A stretch of 64,000 nucleotides of DNA from Atrina japonica (GCA_030159075.1 BROG01000461.1:537564-601563); one strand, 5' to 3'. Positions 30,671-42,370 are shown, counted from the first letter of the stretch. Notes: generated by a model not told the origin, from the letters alone. Numbers and translations: made by a program.

Positions 30671-33600
30671 GTGAGTAAGATGTATACAAAACATAGAAAA
30701 CTGTTGCGTATGTCTGTTTTAGTGAAATTTCTGATTTTATTTTCATTGTCTTGTTCCAGCATAAGTTAAAAAGTTCTCAGAAAGATAAAGTAAGGCAATT
30801 TATTGCCTTTACTCAAACAGGAGAAAAGTCTGCTATAACTTGTCTTGGAGCCCATGACTGGAAACTTGACGTTGCAGTTGATAACTTCTTCCAAAATCCA
30901 GACCGATATAGTTGCGATCCAAGGTCATCGGTGGATAGGAAAAAGTTAGATTCACTATGGCATAGATATAAAGGTAAGCCATATCGTTTCCTGAGTCGAA
31001 AAGAAAAACCAATTGATCAGATTACTGCACTTCCTCTATGGGATTTCCCTTCCACTTCCAGTGATTACGCATAGTGACATAGCCTACACCCTGTATAGGG
31101 AATAAGGCCATTGAGGGTCCTTTATTTTATTTACCTAAAACCTGTTCTACAAGTATTTTTTGGTGTAGTCCTCTTTCAATCTACACTTATTCTTTTTTCG
31201 TATGTAAGTAGTCAACATTTGGGTCTAATTCATGGTCTAGCATTTGTTTTTCATTGTTAATTTTATTTTCCAATTTTGATTTGCGAACATTGTTTCAGCT
31301 CCAAGCAGAGCCGTCTTCAGAACAAATGACAGTCATTTGTTCTGAAGACGGCTCTGCTTGGAGCTGAAACATGTCAACAACAAGCTCTACGTTAATATAA
31401 TTTATACAATCTTACAGAGTTTTTATTGTGTCGGACACAAACCCCTTTTTGGAATTCTGTAAATGTTGCTGTTTATTTTAACTTGTCCCCTTGGACAAGT
31501 GCTTAGGAAGATTTACTTGTCTGAGCTAATTTTCACCTGGACAAGGACAAGCATTAATGTTGAGCCCTGCTTGTGAGAAATAAAAGTAAGTAATTAAAAA
31601 TATAACCAAGAAAATGTTAACAAATATCTGAATATTGTTGATTATTTTTGGCAAACAAGATACATGTACAAAGCCATCTTTGTATTTTAATTAATTTAAC
31701 AATGAAATCTAATAGTGAAATTATGTTCATTTTTATTTCAAATCCTATTAGATTTCCCCTAATTTTTAAAAAAAATGCAACAATATTCCCAATTGGAAAG
31801 TTATAGGTCCCTGCTTCTGGAAGGTAGAAAAAACCCTGTCTTAACACCACTCAGAAGTATTTGTGGGCATGTGAGATCAGTAGGAACCCTAGTTATCATG
31901 AAAGGGTCTATAAATACAAGCAAACATTCTATTTGCACTATCCTCATTTGAAAATCATCTTGGTTCTTCTTCCCAGTGATAATGCCATTCATCTTCTATG
32001 GATAGACCCAAACTGTCACACAATTTATCTAACGATATCTTAAAGTTTAGAATTATAATATAATACAAATTTTTGTGGGTTACCTTATAAATAAGCATTT
32101 GAAATTTTATCTGGAACTGGAGAATAATATTTAGAACAATGATAAGAGGAAGATACTGAGGACTTGTAATATGTTTATCAGTCATCAGGAAAATTTTTTG
32201 AAACCATTCATCCGACGGGCAAGTGCTTGACAAAAAGGACTTGTCCAAAATTAACAACTACTTCTCCAAATTTTTCAGTTTGTATCCACATTCTTAAAAT
32301 ACAATTTCTTGTTTTATCACTGCATATGTTATATATTTAATTGTCTTCAAAAATTCAAAATAATCTACTGTACTCTACATTTTTTCTCTCTCTATTTTGA
32401 CTTTCAACTTTTGAAATTCAGTTTATCAATTCTTTATATTAATTGCATTGTTTTATATTATAGAACCCAGATTAAGGCTATTTTTGTACTTCCCACAAAC
32501 TTTCAAACTTACAAAAGGTGACAATTTGTTTGGTAATATGATATGCGGTGTAAAAAACAAAATTCTTTTTCTTGTTTATTCAGTAATTTCCTTTTTATGG
32601 TGGTACCATTCCTAATGCCATGACATATATTTCCCACTCCCTTGAGCATTTAATATGACATTTTTGTTTCTTGTGAGGTTTAAGTGTTTCCTCCCTGAAT
32701 GTAAATAAAGTGGAATCTTCTTACCTTGGAAATTCTCATAAATGTTTTCTTTTCCAAATACTTAAATATGATATTACTCATTTATAAATATTTTTCGGGG
32801 TTTTATTGAAACCCCCCCCCCCACACACTCTTTAATGTTCATACAAATTAAGCAGTTTACTTTTTTCCAAACTACATATCCTTCTCCTTATCTTCATCTT
32901 ATATCTCAACTCTTTCAATCATCTCTTTCTGTTATCTTCCTCTCTCTGTGTTTTAAAATTGTTTGATTCTATGATTACTAGCCTAACCGTAATGGCTAAC
33001 GATCCGTCTTTGCTTTATCAGATGCACTGGTATTTGTTTCATTTTAATTTCCTTCAAGATATTTATTTATTTCTTTCCACTCTGGACCAGCTTCGCTATT
33101 TGAGCCTTTGAAAAACAAATGTCATTTCAACTGTCTACTGCCATTTTGTTACTGATGTAAATAAGATAGACGAGTCCTGGATGTTATTTTTCGGATTGTA
33201 TCTATATGTACCATAACCAGTCCAGATAGGTATTCATTTTAGGTTAGCTCATAACTAAACTACATGGATATAGTGTAGAGCAAAAATTATCTACAGATTT
33301 TAACTTTTGATCTTTTTTTAAATAGTCGTCGGTTGGAGGAGTGCTATTCTGAAACAACTTTCCAAATCTGATTTTCACTCATCATGGATGAGTGGTTTTC
33401 CTGAGCCTTGGTTTATTATTATCTTGCAAATAGGTAAATGCTACAGAATATCTAAACATTGATCCTAAGAAAAGGTAATTGAAAAATTATATCTAAATAC
33501 ACAATTGTCATGCAGGGTTTGAAATTAGCAGTAGTCCACCAGTCCGTGACTTGTAACTTTTACTGCAGACTAGTCCAAGTTTTGCTTCAGCAAGTCCCCA

Positions 33601-36600
33601 AAAAATCTGTATAAACATTACAATATGAACATGAGTAGTGATTGATAAAAGTGTAGAATGTATGTACATTCATCATTGACCATCAGAATTACCTAATCAG
33701 CCCCTTAATTTTTGTTCAACACAAACTTTTGACTCATGAGAATATAAAAAATAGATAATTTAGGTATTTCTTGTACTGATTCAGTAAATATATGAATCAG
33801 TACAGAATCAGAATTCAGTAAATATATGGGGGCCTCCGTGGCCGAGTGGTTAGAGCATTGCGCTGTAAATCACACAGCCTCTCACCTCTGGTTCGAATCC
33901 CGCTAGGGTCATTTCGAATTAAGTGGGAAAGTTTGCCAGTTTTCTTGCGGAAGGTCGGTGGTCTTTACCCGGGTAACCGGGGTTTCTCCTCCACCAATAA
34001 AAACTGGATGCCATCATATGACTGAAAAATTGTTGAGTGTGGCGTAAAAAAAAAAAAATCAAATCAGTAAATATATGCCAAATTATAGATTCTTCCTCAC
34101 ACTTTGGGACTAGTGAATTTGCTGTAGGACAGGTAGAATATGTTATCAATTAGTCCAACTTACTAAATTCAACCACTGTCATGTATCAGTGTATAGATTT
34201 CTTAAATTGTGCAAGACAATCTTTGGAATACCTGAATTTGTGCCACATCTGAATAATAATATCCAGGATGCGTCGATCTTATTTACATAGTTATAGTGCC
34301 TATTAGGGCCTCTAACAATTTTGCGAAGTACATGTAACAAAAGAGGACAGGCAGTTTAGGTACTTAAGTTTTTATATCCGTCCCCCCCACCCAAAAAAAA
34401 ATTAATGGCAGTATAATGACAAGGATTTTACCCTCCGCACAACTTGTCCAAAATGTCTGCGCCCATGATGTGTCTTTTGAAGTGTAAACTTAAAGAGAAA
34501 TGCTTCGCTAACACTTTGATATGCACCAGTATCTTTGTGTTCAAACATCATTGTAATTGTTTATAGAAATGTTATAAATAAATCTATTTTATTTTTTCAT
34601 TATAATGCTTTATCAAATGATATTCAGGGGCTGAAAATTTTCTTTCAGCTGCTTGGGTCCATAGCTTTTTTGTTAAATTTTGCCTGGGTCCAGTCCTCTT
34701 ATCTTATATATATGTACAATTACAATAAATCTAAGTCAGATTTTTAGTATAATTAATCAATACATATAACAATTATCACAAGTTGGGAACACAAAATTAT
34801 ATTAACCAAAACTGCCACAATATCATATTAGAAAATGATGATTGAACTTTACAAAGGAAACGAGGAAAATGACGGGGTCCGAAAGTATATGTAGGTCCTG
34901 GACCTCAGACTTCAGGAATTTTCAGCCTCTGTGATATGTTTTATTATTTAAGATCCCCATGAAGATGACAAAATGACAGCTGATGGTGTGATGAAATTTT
35001 TAGATGATCTTTCCTTAAGTCCAGAATCCAGAACAGTTCTCCTTATAGCATGGAAATTCAAAGCAGCAACACAATGTGAATTTTCAAAGGAAGAATTTAC
35101 GACTGGTATGACAGATATGGGGTATGTATATCAAGCTCATTTACTCGACATTGATTGTTTTTGCCTATGAACTGCTTGTGATGGTCTAGTTGTAGAATAT
35201 TTGCAAGTAAGGGGTCACAGGTTCAATTTCTGGTACTGATAACAAAGACTTTTAACTCTTCAACCCCTGTGGTCACATTTAGACTCATCCAAATCAATAG
35301 ATAGCATAGTCTACTGTCATAATTTAGGAGTGAGCAAGTTAATATTGCATGTGAAATTTTTGCATTATTTAGATACAAAATCATCAACTCCCTAAGTCTG
35401 ACAGTGGATTTTACCATTCTTTAAGTTGGGTGAGTTCAAATGTGGCTACAGGTGTCAGTGAGTTAAAAATGATTTTGATTTTTTCTATGGCAAAGGCTTA
35501 GCATATAAAATGAAAGCTCACATGATTTGAGTGGCAATAAATTGAGAATTGACTGTCTTGATATAGTGTCAAATGAGTTTTTCTCTGGTACCCAGTAGTA
35601 AACATCATGTAACTAAGCACAGTGCCAAGTGGATTTGAAAATTTATCTGAGCTATGTATTGTTATTCGTTTCATTATTTTTAAAAGTAAAAATGAAACTC
35701 CAAGTCTATTAAAATACCACAAATTAGATGTAACCAAATGGTCTTAACATGAAAAACAATTGTGAATCCCAAATGGGATGGGACAAGTCAGTGTCTCCTG
35801 TCAGCATGCCCCACCCCTCTCAAGAAAAGAGAAAAGAAATTTTAACACAGTAATAAATATTTTTTTTCATCATTCTTATTTGTTTTATTCCTGGCTTTGT
35901 GCCACAAACTGATTCTAAACTGACAGTAAACGACCATAATTATTAATCTTTTGCTCTGAATCTTTTTCAGATGTGACTCTATAGAAAAACTAAAAACTAA
36001 ATGTTCATCATTGGAGCAAGAAATTAGGGATCCTCCAAAATTTAAAGATTTTTATCAGTTTACATTTAATTACGCTAAAAATCCTGGACAGAAAGGTTTA
36101 GGTAAGTAATTTTCTCTTCCTGTCATCTCCATGTCTGAAGTCTTTTTGTAGCTCTGTCTGGGTAGAGATACATTTACAATATGATGTCTGACATCTACCT
36201 TTCTCTGTCTGTCTGAGTAGAGACACATTAACAATATGATGTCTGACATCTACCTTTCTCTCTGTCTGTCTGAGTAGAGACACATTAACAATATGATATC
36301 TGACATCTACCTTTCTCTCTGTCTGTCTGAGTAGAGATACATTAACAATATGATATCTGACATCTACCTTTCTCTCTGTCTGTCTGAGTAGAGACACATT
36401 AACAATATGATATCTGACATCTACCTTTCTCTCTGTCTGTCTGAGTAGACATAACAATATGACTGACATCTACCTTTCTCTCTGTCTGTGATATTTAACA
36501 ATATGATGTCTGACATCTACCTTTCTCTCTGTCTGTCTGAGTAGAGACACATTAACAATATGATATCTGACATCTACCTTTCTCTCTGTCTGAGTAGAGA

Positions 36601-39600
36601 CACCTTAACAATATGATATCTGACATCTACCTTTCTCTCTGTCTGTCTTGAGTAGAGACACATTAACAATATGATATCTGACATCTACCTTTCTCTCTGT
36701 CTGTCTGAGTAGATCACATTGACAATATGATGTCTGACATCTACCATTCTCTCTGTCTGTCTGAGTAGAGACACATGAACAATATGATGTCTGACATCTA
36801 CCTTTCTCTCTGGCTCAGTAGAGACACAATAACAATATGATGTCTGACAATCTATGTCTGTCTGACATCATTACCTTTCAGACATCTACCTTTCTCTCTG
36901 TCTGAGTAGAGACACATTAACAATATGATATCTAACATCTACCTTTCTCTCTGGCTCAGTAGAGACACAATAACAATATGATGTCTGACATCTACCTTTC
37001 TCTCTGTCTGTCTGAGTAGAGACACATTAACAATATGATATCTGACATCTACCTTTCTCTGGCTGTCATTAACAATATGATGTCAGAGATCACATAGAGA
37101 ACAATAATCTGATGATGTCTGACATCTACCTTTCTCTCTGTCTGTCTGAGTAGAGATACATTAACAATATGATGTCGGACATCTGCCTTTTTCTCTGTCT
37201 GTCTGTGTAGAGACAAATTAACAATATGATGTCGGACATCTACCTTTTTCTCTGAGTAAGGATACATTATCAATATGATGTCAGACATTTACCTTTCTCT
37301 CTGTCTGTCTGGGTAGAGACAAATTAACAATATGGTGTCAGACATTTGCCTTTTTCTTTGACTAGGGATACATTATCAATATGACGTCAGGCATCTGCCT
37401 TTCTCTCTGTCTGAGTAGAGACGCATTAACAACATGGTTTCCAACATCTGTCTTTAAATTTAAAGAAGAATTTAAATTCTTAAAGCCATGATGAAAAATT
37501 CAATAATATGGGACATTTTAGGAAATGATTAGCTATTCAATAATAGAATTAAACAGTGAATAAATACATGTAGCTTTAATTGCTTCAACAACAACACTAT
37601 AGAGGTGATGATCAATCAGTGGGTCCTGTCAACTAAGAGATAAATTGCAGACACATGTAGGCAGCAATATATGGAGAGGTTAAATATTTTTCATTTCAAT
37701 GAAATTCAGTGTCAGTGAATTGTTTTATTTTGAAAGTGCTGGTGATTTTAATCCCATGAATTTTTCTGATTTTACAGTATTTAGTAATCTGCTGTTAGTG
37801 GTCAAGTGGTAGGTTCAAGTCTTGGTCAAACGTTAGAACTTTAACCCCAGATTGGAATTTTGGCCAGATTGCCGAACATATATGGGTCTATAAATTGGCT
37901 ATGTCTGCCTGTCTCTATCAAAACTTTGCTTTAAATAGCTATTTCATTTAGCTCTGTTGTGAGAAAACTGTTTAAGAGTCTCATGTTGTAACTGTGACAT
38001 AAGTTGACTATAACCTTCGGTCATTATTTACTTGACTTTTTTAATACGAATGCCACAGTACATGCAATAAAGTCCTACCACCTTAAGTGGTTTCATGTTT
38101 CTTAATAAAGAACTCTACATAAGAAATGAAGTCACATCACGAGGCAACAAACTGAAGTCCTGTGTCACAGTAGGTTTGTCATGGGAGGCACCATGAGGTT
38201 TTGTCAATTTTTTAAATGTCAAAGATAAATGTGACTGTCTGCATTGTCTGTAACAATAATACGGTTAAATCATGAGAAGGAATCCAACTCAGACCAGGTT
38301 CCAGTGTGTACGCCGTCAGACACTCAATTCATAGTTCTACTAACTGGTACTTGCATTTTGCTTGTCTGTTCCAATGAGTAATAAGGGCCCTGTTTAAGTG
38401 AAGCACACATACACTTAACAATCAAACAAGCAATTTTACCAAGCATACACTTTTGTAAGATTTACCTCCCCTTGTATAGCTCTTTTGTTTAAGTTGAGTT
38501 GATCCAATTTGCAAATATTGGATGACACTTAAAACCAAGATCCTCAGTCAGGGCAGACATGGCATGTAACAGAACCACCATTGCATTGGCACCAGTCCAT
38601 GGCATGGCTTAAAATTTTTTGTGCCACCCAAAAATGAAAGTGAAAAAATTGTGACGAGATTTAAAAGAATAACAAAACAGTTGAAAATACCCCCAGTCTT
38701 CAGTAATGTCTCATCTTTTGTTCCTTGATTTTTATATTTGTAGATTTAGACATGGCAATAGCATATTGGAATATAGTTTTATCAGGAAGATTTAAATTTT
38801 TGAAAATCTGGAGTGAATTTTTAAAGGTATGTATGATTCTTTTCTTTATACAATAAAAGTAGGTATACCGTAATTTGCAATATTTCAAGTTTGGATTGTG
38901 ATACAGTGACCAAACTTAGACTGTAAGTTCATCTAAGGGTTGCTCACACTTCACTGACATCACATGCCACTGGGGGCTGGGTCAAAATGTAGGACATTGC
39001 AATATTTAAAGTAAACATATTATTTGCCAGCATAGAAATTTTTTGGAACTGGGGGCATTTGTGTTTCACAAGCACATCTTGTTTTTAGAGTTATTTCCCA
39101 TTGTTTAATTTATTTCTAAATTTCATATCTAATTAATTTTTCACCTAGACTCACCATATTTGGTCAGATATACAATTTAAGTAGATGGAGGGGTTTTGTC
39201 ATTTTATCGTCACAATCTCGTCAGGGCAGGTTCGAGCCCTGCTGGAACATTTGCCAGATTACTTGGAAAAAGCCGACGGCCTCTTACTGGGTGCATTATA
39301 ACCACAAAAAGTTAAAAACTGGCATAAAACTAAAAAAATTTTGAGTGTGGCATTAAATAAAAAAAAAAATCTTGACGATATGTACCGTTAGGGGCATATT
39401 AACTCTACATATTAGCGTTGTTTATATTGTTTCAAGTCAATGTAGCTACATGTATGTTCAACTCTGTCTCATAAAAGTATGTTGGATTTAATGATTTACA
39501 TTGTGTTTTTAGGAACACCATAAAAGATCCATCCCAAAGGATACGTGGAATCTGTTACTAGACTTTTGTAATGTGATCAATGATGATATGTCAAATTATG

Positions 39601-41763
39601 ATGAAGAAGGTAAATTGTTTATTTGAGTTTTCAATACTGTATACCTGCAAACTTTCGTTTGTTTAAGACATATTCACCCAATCTTAATTCACCCCAAATC
39701 ACCAATCTTAATTCACCCCAAATCACCAGTCTTAATTCACCCCAAATCACCAGTCTTAATTCACCCCAAATCACTGTAGTCTTATTCACCCCAGATCACT
39801 GTAGTCTTATTCACCCCAGATCACCATAGTCTTAATTCACCCCAAATCACCATAGTCTTAATTCACCCCAAATCACCAGTCTTAATTCACCCCATATCAC
39901 CATAGTCTTAATTCACCCCAAATCACCAGTCTTAATTCACCCCAAATCACCATAGTCTTAATTCACCCCAATTCACCAGTCTTAATTCACCCCAAATCAC
40001 CAGTCTTAATTCACCACAAATCACCATAGTCTTAATTCATCCCAGATCACCAGTCTTAATTCACCCCAAATCACCATAGTCTTAATTCACCCCAAATCAC
40101 TCAGTCATTAATTCCTGGCCAATTATTTAGTTTGAAAATTCACCCAAATCACCAGTCTTAATTCACCACACCCCCAATTCACCAGTCTTAATTCACAAAT
40201 CCCATTCAATCACCAGTCTTAATTCAAACACCAGTCTTAAATCACCATAGTCTTAATTCATCCCAGATCACCATAGTCTTAATTCACCACAAATCACCAT
40301 AGTCTTAATTCACCCCAGATCACCATAGTCTCATGGATGGCATGTATGTCCTGGCTTCAATTATTTAGTTTGAAAATTCACCCCAAATCACCAGTCTTAA
40401 TTCACCACAAATCACCATAGTCTTAATTCATCCCAGATCACCATAGTCTTAATTCACCACAAATCACCATAGTCTTAATTCATCCCAGATCACCATAGTC
40501 TTATGGCATGTATTCACCACAAATCATCATAATCTTAATTCACCACCCACCATATCTTAATTCATCCCAGATAGTCTTAATTCAACCCAGATCACCATAG
40601 TCTTAATTCATCCCAGATCACCATAGTCTTAATTCACAAATCCATAACAATTCATCACCATAGTCTTAAAATCACCATAGTCTTAATTCACCCCAGATCA
40701 CCATAGTCTCATGGATGGCATGTATGTCCTGGCTTCAATTATTTAGTTTGAAAATTTCACTTTCATTCTGAATCCATCCTCTCATCTTTGGAGAAAATGA
40801 CAAAAATTGACGAATAGCAAAAATTTACAGGTATTCAGTACTGCACCAAACAAAACTTATATTCAGGATTAGTAGTATCTATAGCTAGATATTTTGTTGG
40901 ATGGATAAAACCACCAAAGATTGGTAATTTTTTTTGTCCCTGCACCATAAACTTTAAGAAGTCTGAAAATATTTTCAACATGGTTCCAGGCCTTGAACTA
41001 AAAATCTCGAACTAAGTGGTTGATATTTCCCTATCCTTTTCCAAACTGAAATATCAATGCAATAGAGTAATACCTGTTTCATTATTATTTATTCCATCTT
41101 AAATAATGATGTGACTTCAAATATCCAATGTTTAATTTTGTTTTTCCTGTTTTACATTTTCCCCGGTAATATTTTTTTTGATTTTGAAAAAAAGTTAAAT
41201 ATGTAATATGAGTTCACGTAAATCGTAAGAATATTGTATTACTATTGGGCGAAAGTTTGCCAGTTTTCTTGTGGAAGGTTGGTGGTCTTTACCCGGGTAA
41301 CCAGGGTTTCTCCTCCACCAATAAAAACTGGACGCCATCATATGACTGAAAGATTGTTGTGTATGGCATAATACAAAAAATCAAAATCAAATCAAATTAT
41401 TGGGCAAGTCTTCGGTACATCTGGTTTAAATGTTGAAGTCTCTCTTCTCTTGTCAGCGCAGGTTCGGTCCAGCTGGATTTTGTGAAAAAGTTTGGCAGTT
41501 CAATTGCAGATGGTATCTTCCTGGATACATATTAACAAGGTTCTGTCTTCCGTCATTAAAAACTGGCTGCCTTGATATAACTGAAAAATTATTGAGTGTG
41601 GTGTAAAACACCAATGAAACGGAGAACTGTACATAAGTCTCAAATTTTACAGCGATATTCTCATTTTTTTTTTCATATTTCAGGTGCATGGCCTGTGTTG
41701 ATAGATGAATTCGTAGAATATGCAAAACCAACAGCCCAAGTGCAAAAAAATACAACTGTTTGA
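30668..41763 (+). CDS. DCUN1D1: DCN1-like protein (DCUN1D1/DCUN1D2 type), cullin neddylation co-E3 (7 exons, complete)
   Basis: Scaffold-type E3 that binds cullin-RBX1 and the acetylated NEDD8 E2 and speeds NEDD8 transfer to cullins. Exons 30668-30670, 30760-30973, 34953-35121, 35971-36101, 38744-38826, 39513-39609 and 41684-41763 join to 777 nt, 258 codons plus TGA; human DCUN1D1 is 259. Residues 1-50 form a UBA-like domain ([15 protein letters not shown], then [15 protein letters not shown]). About 59-247 is the potentiating-neddylation (PONY) domain, with [36 protein letters not shown] and [17 protein letters not shown]. The D/A/D cullin-binding patch corresponds to D210, A234 and D240, all present. 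The N-terminus MHK resembles vertebrate DCUN1D2 and the rest fits either, as expected if one invertebrate gene precedes the vertebrate pair. All junctions are GT-AG and in frame. Confidence 0.95.
30760..30973 (+). CDS. DCUN1D1: DCUN1D exon 2 (residues 2-73, UBA-like domain)
   Basis: Encodes [19 protein letters not shown] through [13 protein letters not shown]. Acceptor ttgttccag, donor AAAG|gtaagc, ending one base into Asp73. Confidence 0.95.
31291..31371. repeat. 81-bp perfect palindrome in DCUN1D intron 2
   Basis: Arms 31291-31330 and 31332-31371 are exact reverse complements over 40 bp with one base between them. Each arm carries CTGAAGA, a short stem GGCTC/GAGCT, then GAAAC, which resembles the CTGANGA...GAAA core of hammerhead ribozymes found in Penelope-like retroelements. 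The ribozyme reading is tentative. Confidence 0.95.
31440..31568 (-). mobile_element. End fragment of a hAT-like element
   Basis: The reverse strand begins CAGGGCTCAACATTAATGC at 31568 and includes cttgtccttgtcc motifs. Similar caagtgcttgac text occurs at 32218-32250. The other end is not identified. Confidence 0.4.
31570..33505. other. DCUN1D intron 2, middle: no gene recognised
   Basis: AT-rich sequence. ORFs of 60-100 codons here (for example 31955-32257 on the minus strand) show no family features. A C run lies at 32811-32821. Confidence 0.4.
33513..34178. mobile_element. hAT-like element carrying a nested SINE, DCUN1D intron 2
   Basis: Left end CAGGGTTTGAAATTAGC and right end (reverse) CAGTGGTTGAATTTAG, with tcatg on both flanks (33508-33512, 34179-34183). 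A family 1 SINE sits inside, so the element is older than that SINE insertion. Confidence 0.5.
33829..34063 (+). mobile_element. tRNA-derived SINE, family 1, full length
   Basis: The head has box A tggccgagtggttagagc and box B ggttcgaatcc (33890-33900), then a body (gtgggaaagtttgccag, ctcctccaccaataaa) and a poly(A)-type tail. Direct repeats tcagtaaatatatg at 33815-33828 and 34064-34077 are its target duplication; a third copy of that 14-mer at 33781 was already there. Not a functional tRNA gene. Confidence 0.9.
34953..35121 (+). CDS. DCUN1D1: DCUN1D exon 3 (residues 73-129)
   Basis: Encodes [20 protein letters not shown], then [20 protein letters not shown]. Donor GG|gtatgt, two bases into Gly129. 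Confidence 0.95.
35250..35467. mobile_element. MITE (family C), 218 bp, in DCUN1D intron 3
   Basis: Starts ttttaactcttcaacccctg and ends with its inverse, ggtgtcagtgagttaaaa. The centre keeps gtctactgtcataattta and gagcaagttaat. Confidence 0.75.
35971..36101 (+). CDS. DCUN1D1: DCUN1D exon 4 (residues 129-173)
   Basis: Encodes [11 protein letters not shown], then [20 protein letters not shown]. Acceptor ctttttcag, donor gtaagt. A large minisatellite begins about 50 nt into the next intron. Confidence 0.95.
36150..37440 (+). repeat. Minisatellite, about 57-bp unit, about 1.3 kb, in DCUN1D intron 4
   Basis: Unit: gtctgacatctacctttctc, a tctg run, then gagtagagacacattaacaa and tatgat. More than 20 copies with drift and partial deletions. 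Begins about 50 nt after the exon 4 donor. The repeated 20-residue minus-strand ORF through it is an artefact. Confidence 0.92.
37441..38743. other. DCUN1D intron 4, remainder: decayed SINE-like pieces
   Basis: 37795-37900 (gtggtcaagtggtaggttc) and 38095-38330 (aagtcctgtgtcacagtagg) look like decayed tRNA-derived SINE fragments. No gene seen. Confidence 0.35.
38744..38826 (+). CDS. DCUN1D1: DCUN1D exon 5 (residues 173-200)
   Basis: Encodes [20 protein letters not shown] and KIWSEFLK. Acceptor atttgtag, donor AAG|gtatgt at phase 0. Confidence 0.95.
39200..39375 (+). mobile_element. Decayed SINE, family 1, in DCUN1D intron 5
   Basis: Box B-like ggttcgagccctgctggaac, then the family body order and tail tgagtgtggcattaaataaa. 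The 5' end of the tRNA head is lost. Confidence 0.6.
39513..39609 (+). CDS. DCUN1D1: DCUN1D exon 6 (residues 201-233)
   Basis: Encodes [18 protein letters not shown], then [10 protein letters not shown], with cullin-contact D210. Acceptor tttttag, donor gtaaat. Confidence 0.95.
39662..40740 (+). repeat. Minisatellite, 24-26-bp unit, about 1.1 kb, in DCUN1D intron 6
   Basis: Unit cttaattcaccccaaatcac followed by cagt or catagt, in some 40 copies. A higher-order segment ending tggatggcatgtatgtcctg occurs twice (about 40330 and 40692), so part of the array duplicated as a block. Begins about 50 nt after the exon 6 donor. Confidence 0.92.
41236..41398 (+). mobile_element. 5'-truncated SINE, family 1, in DCUN1D intron 6
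   Basis: Starts within the body (gaaagtttgccagttttctt), runs to ggcataatac and an (aatc)n tail, and is flanked by attgggc on both sides. Well preserved, so comparatively young. Confidence 0.75.
41440..41612 (+). mobile_element. Decayed SINE, family 1, next to DCUN1D exon 7
   Basis: Keeps gcgcaggttcggtccagctg (box B region), ttaaaaactggctgcc and attgagtgtggtgtaaaac. It ends about 70 nt before the exon 7 acceptor. Confidence 0.65.
41684..41763 (+). CDS. DCUN1D1: DCUN1D exon 7 (residues 233-258 and stop)
   Basis: Encodes [15 protein letters not shown], then a short variable tail ending NTTV and TGA at 41761-41763. Contains A234 and D240 of the cullin-binding patch. Acceptor catatttcag. Confidence 0.94.
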
Positions 41764-42370
41764 GGTTTAATGTACACATAACAGAAGACAACATTTCCCT
41801 GTACTTGAATTGATGTGACTGAGGAGTAATAACAATGAATTTCATCTCAGGAAACTCGGATAAACTGTTGTCATTGATTTTAAGTTATGTCTCATTCGGT
41901 TACCAGGACACCTTGAAAATTTGTTTGTTGCAAGATCAAATCTTGGATAATTTTGTGCGCGTGTGTACAAAAATGGTATGTTAAAATGAACTAGAGGTTA
42001 TATATATGACTATTACTGGTATTATTATAAATAAATAATATATGTTGTCTGTTAAACTTTAAAATGTATTGTTTTTACCCACGGTCGTAGATAAAGGATG
42101 TTATACTGCTCATGTTATAAATGCTATAAATTTATACCATTCTAATGCTGTGCTTTTTCTGTAGTTTACCGGTTAATAGGAAATAATCAACATCAGCCAG
42201 TCAGAAGTAGGTAGATTATTCATACTAATCACAACATACCTTGCCGATTATTTACTGTGTAGGTTGGTACATTTTGTGAAGTCCTGGAAAAACGGTGTGT
42301 TTATTTTTATGGTTTTTTTTTACTCATCTAAGGATGTTTGATGCAACCATCCAATTAATAAATACGATAC
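41764..42370 (+). terminator. DCUN1D 3' UTR with candidate poly(A) signals
   Basis: AATAAA occurs at 42030-42035 and 42357-42362, about 270 and 600 nt after the stop. No other coding feature is seen. A longer 3' UTR cannot be excluded. Confidence 0.45.

Noticed and set aside
30751..30768. ATG-like start of the exon 2 frame at 30751 (MFQHKLKSS...)
   Set aside because: That start lies upstream of the 30760 acceptor and is an intron reading. Splicing ATG at 30668 to 30760 restores the conserved start.
31291..31371. microRNA precursor
   Set aside because: Arms are perfectly complementary over 40 bp with a 1-nt loop, unlike animal pre-miRNAs, which have bulges and a larger loop.
33829..33905. 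tRNA gene (Leu/Ser-like) with good box A and box B
   Set aside because: It is continuous with a dispersed body and tail, has a target duplication and recurs many times in the window, so it is the head of a SINE rather than a functional tRNA gene.
36098..37288. Repeat-protein-like ORFs (repeating [16 protein letters not shown] text)
   Set aside because: Minus-strand reading of the 57-bp minisatellite, whose period happens to be a multiple of three. Lies in a DCUN1D intron and is frequently interrupted.
36150..40740. CRISPR-like appearance of the two intronic arrays
   Set aside because: There are no unique spacers between constant repeats: the whole unit repeats with drift. The host gene is eukaryotic.
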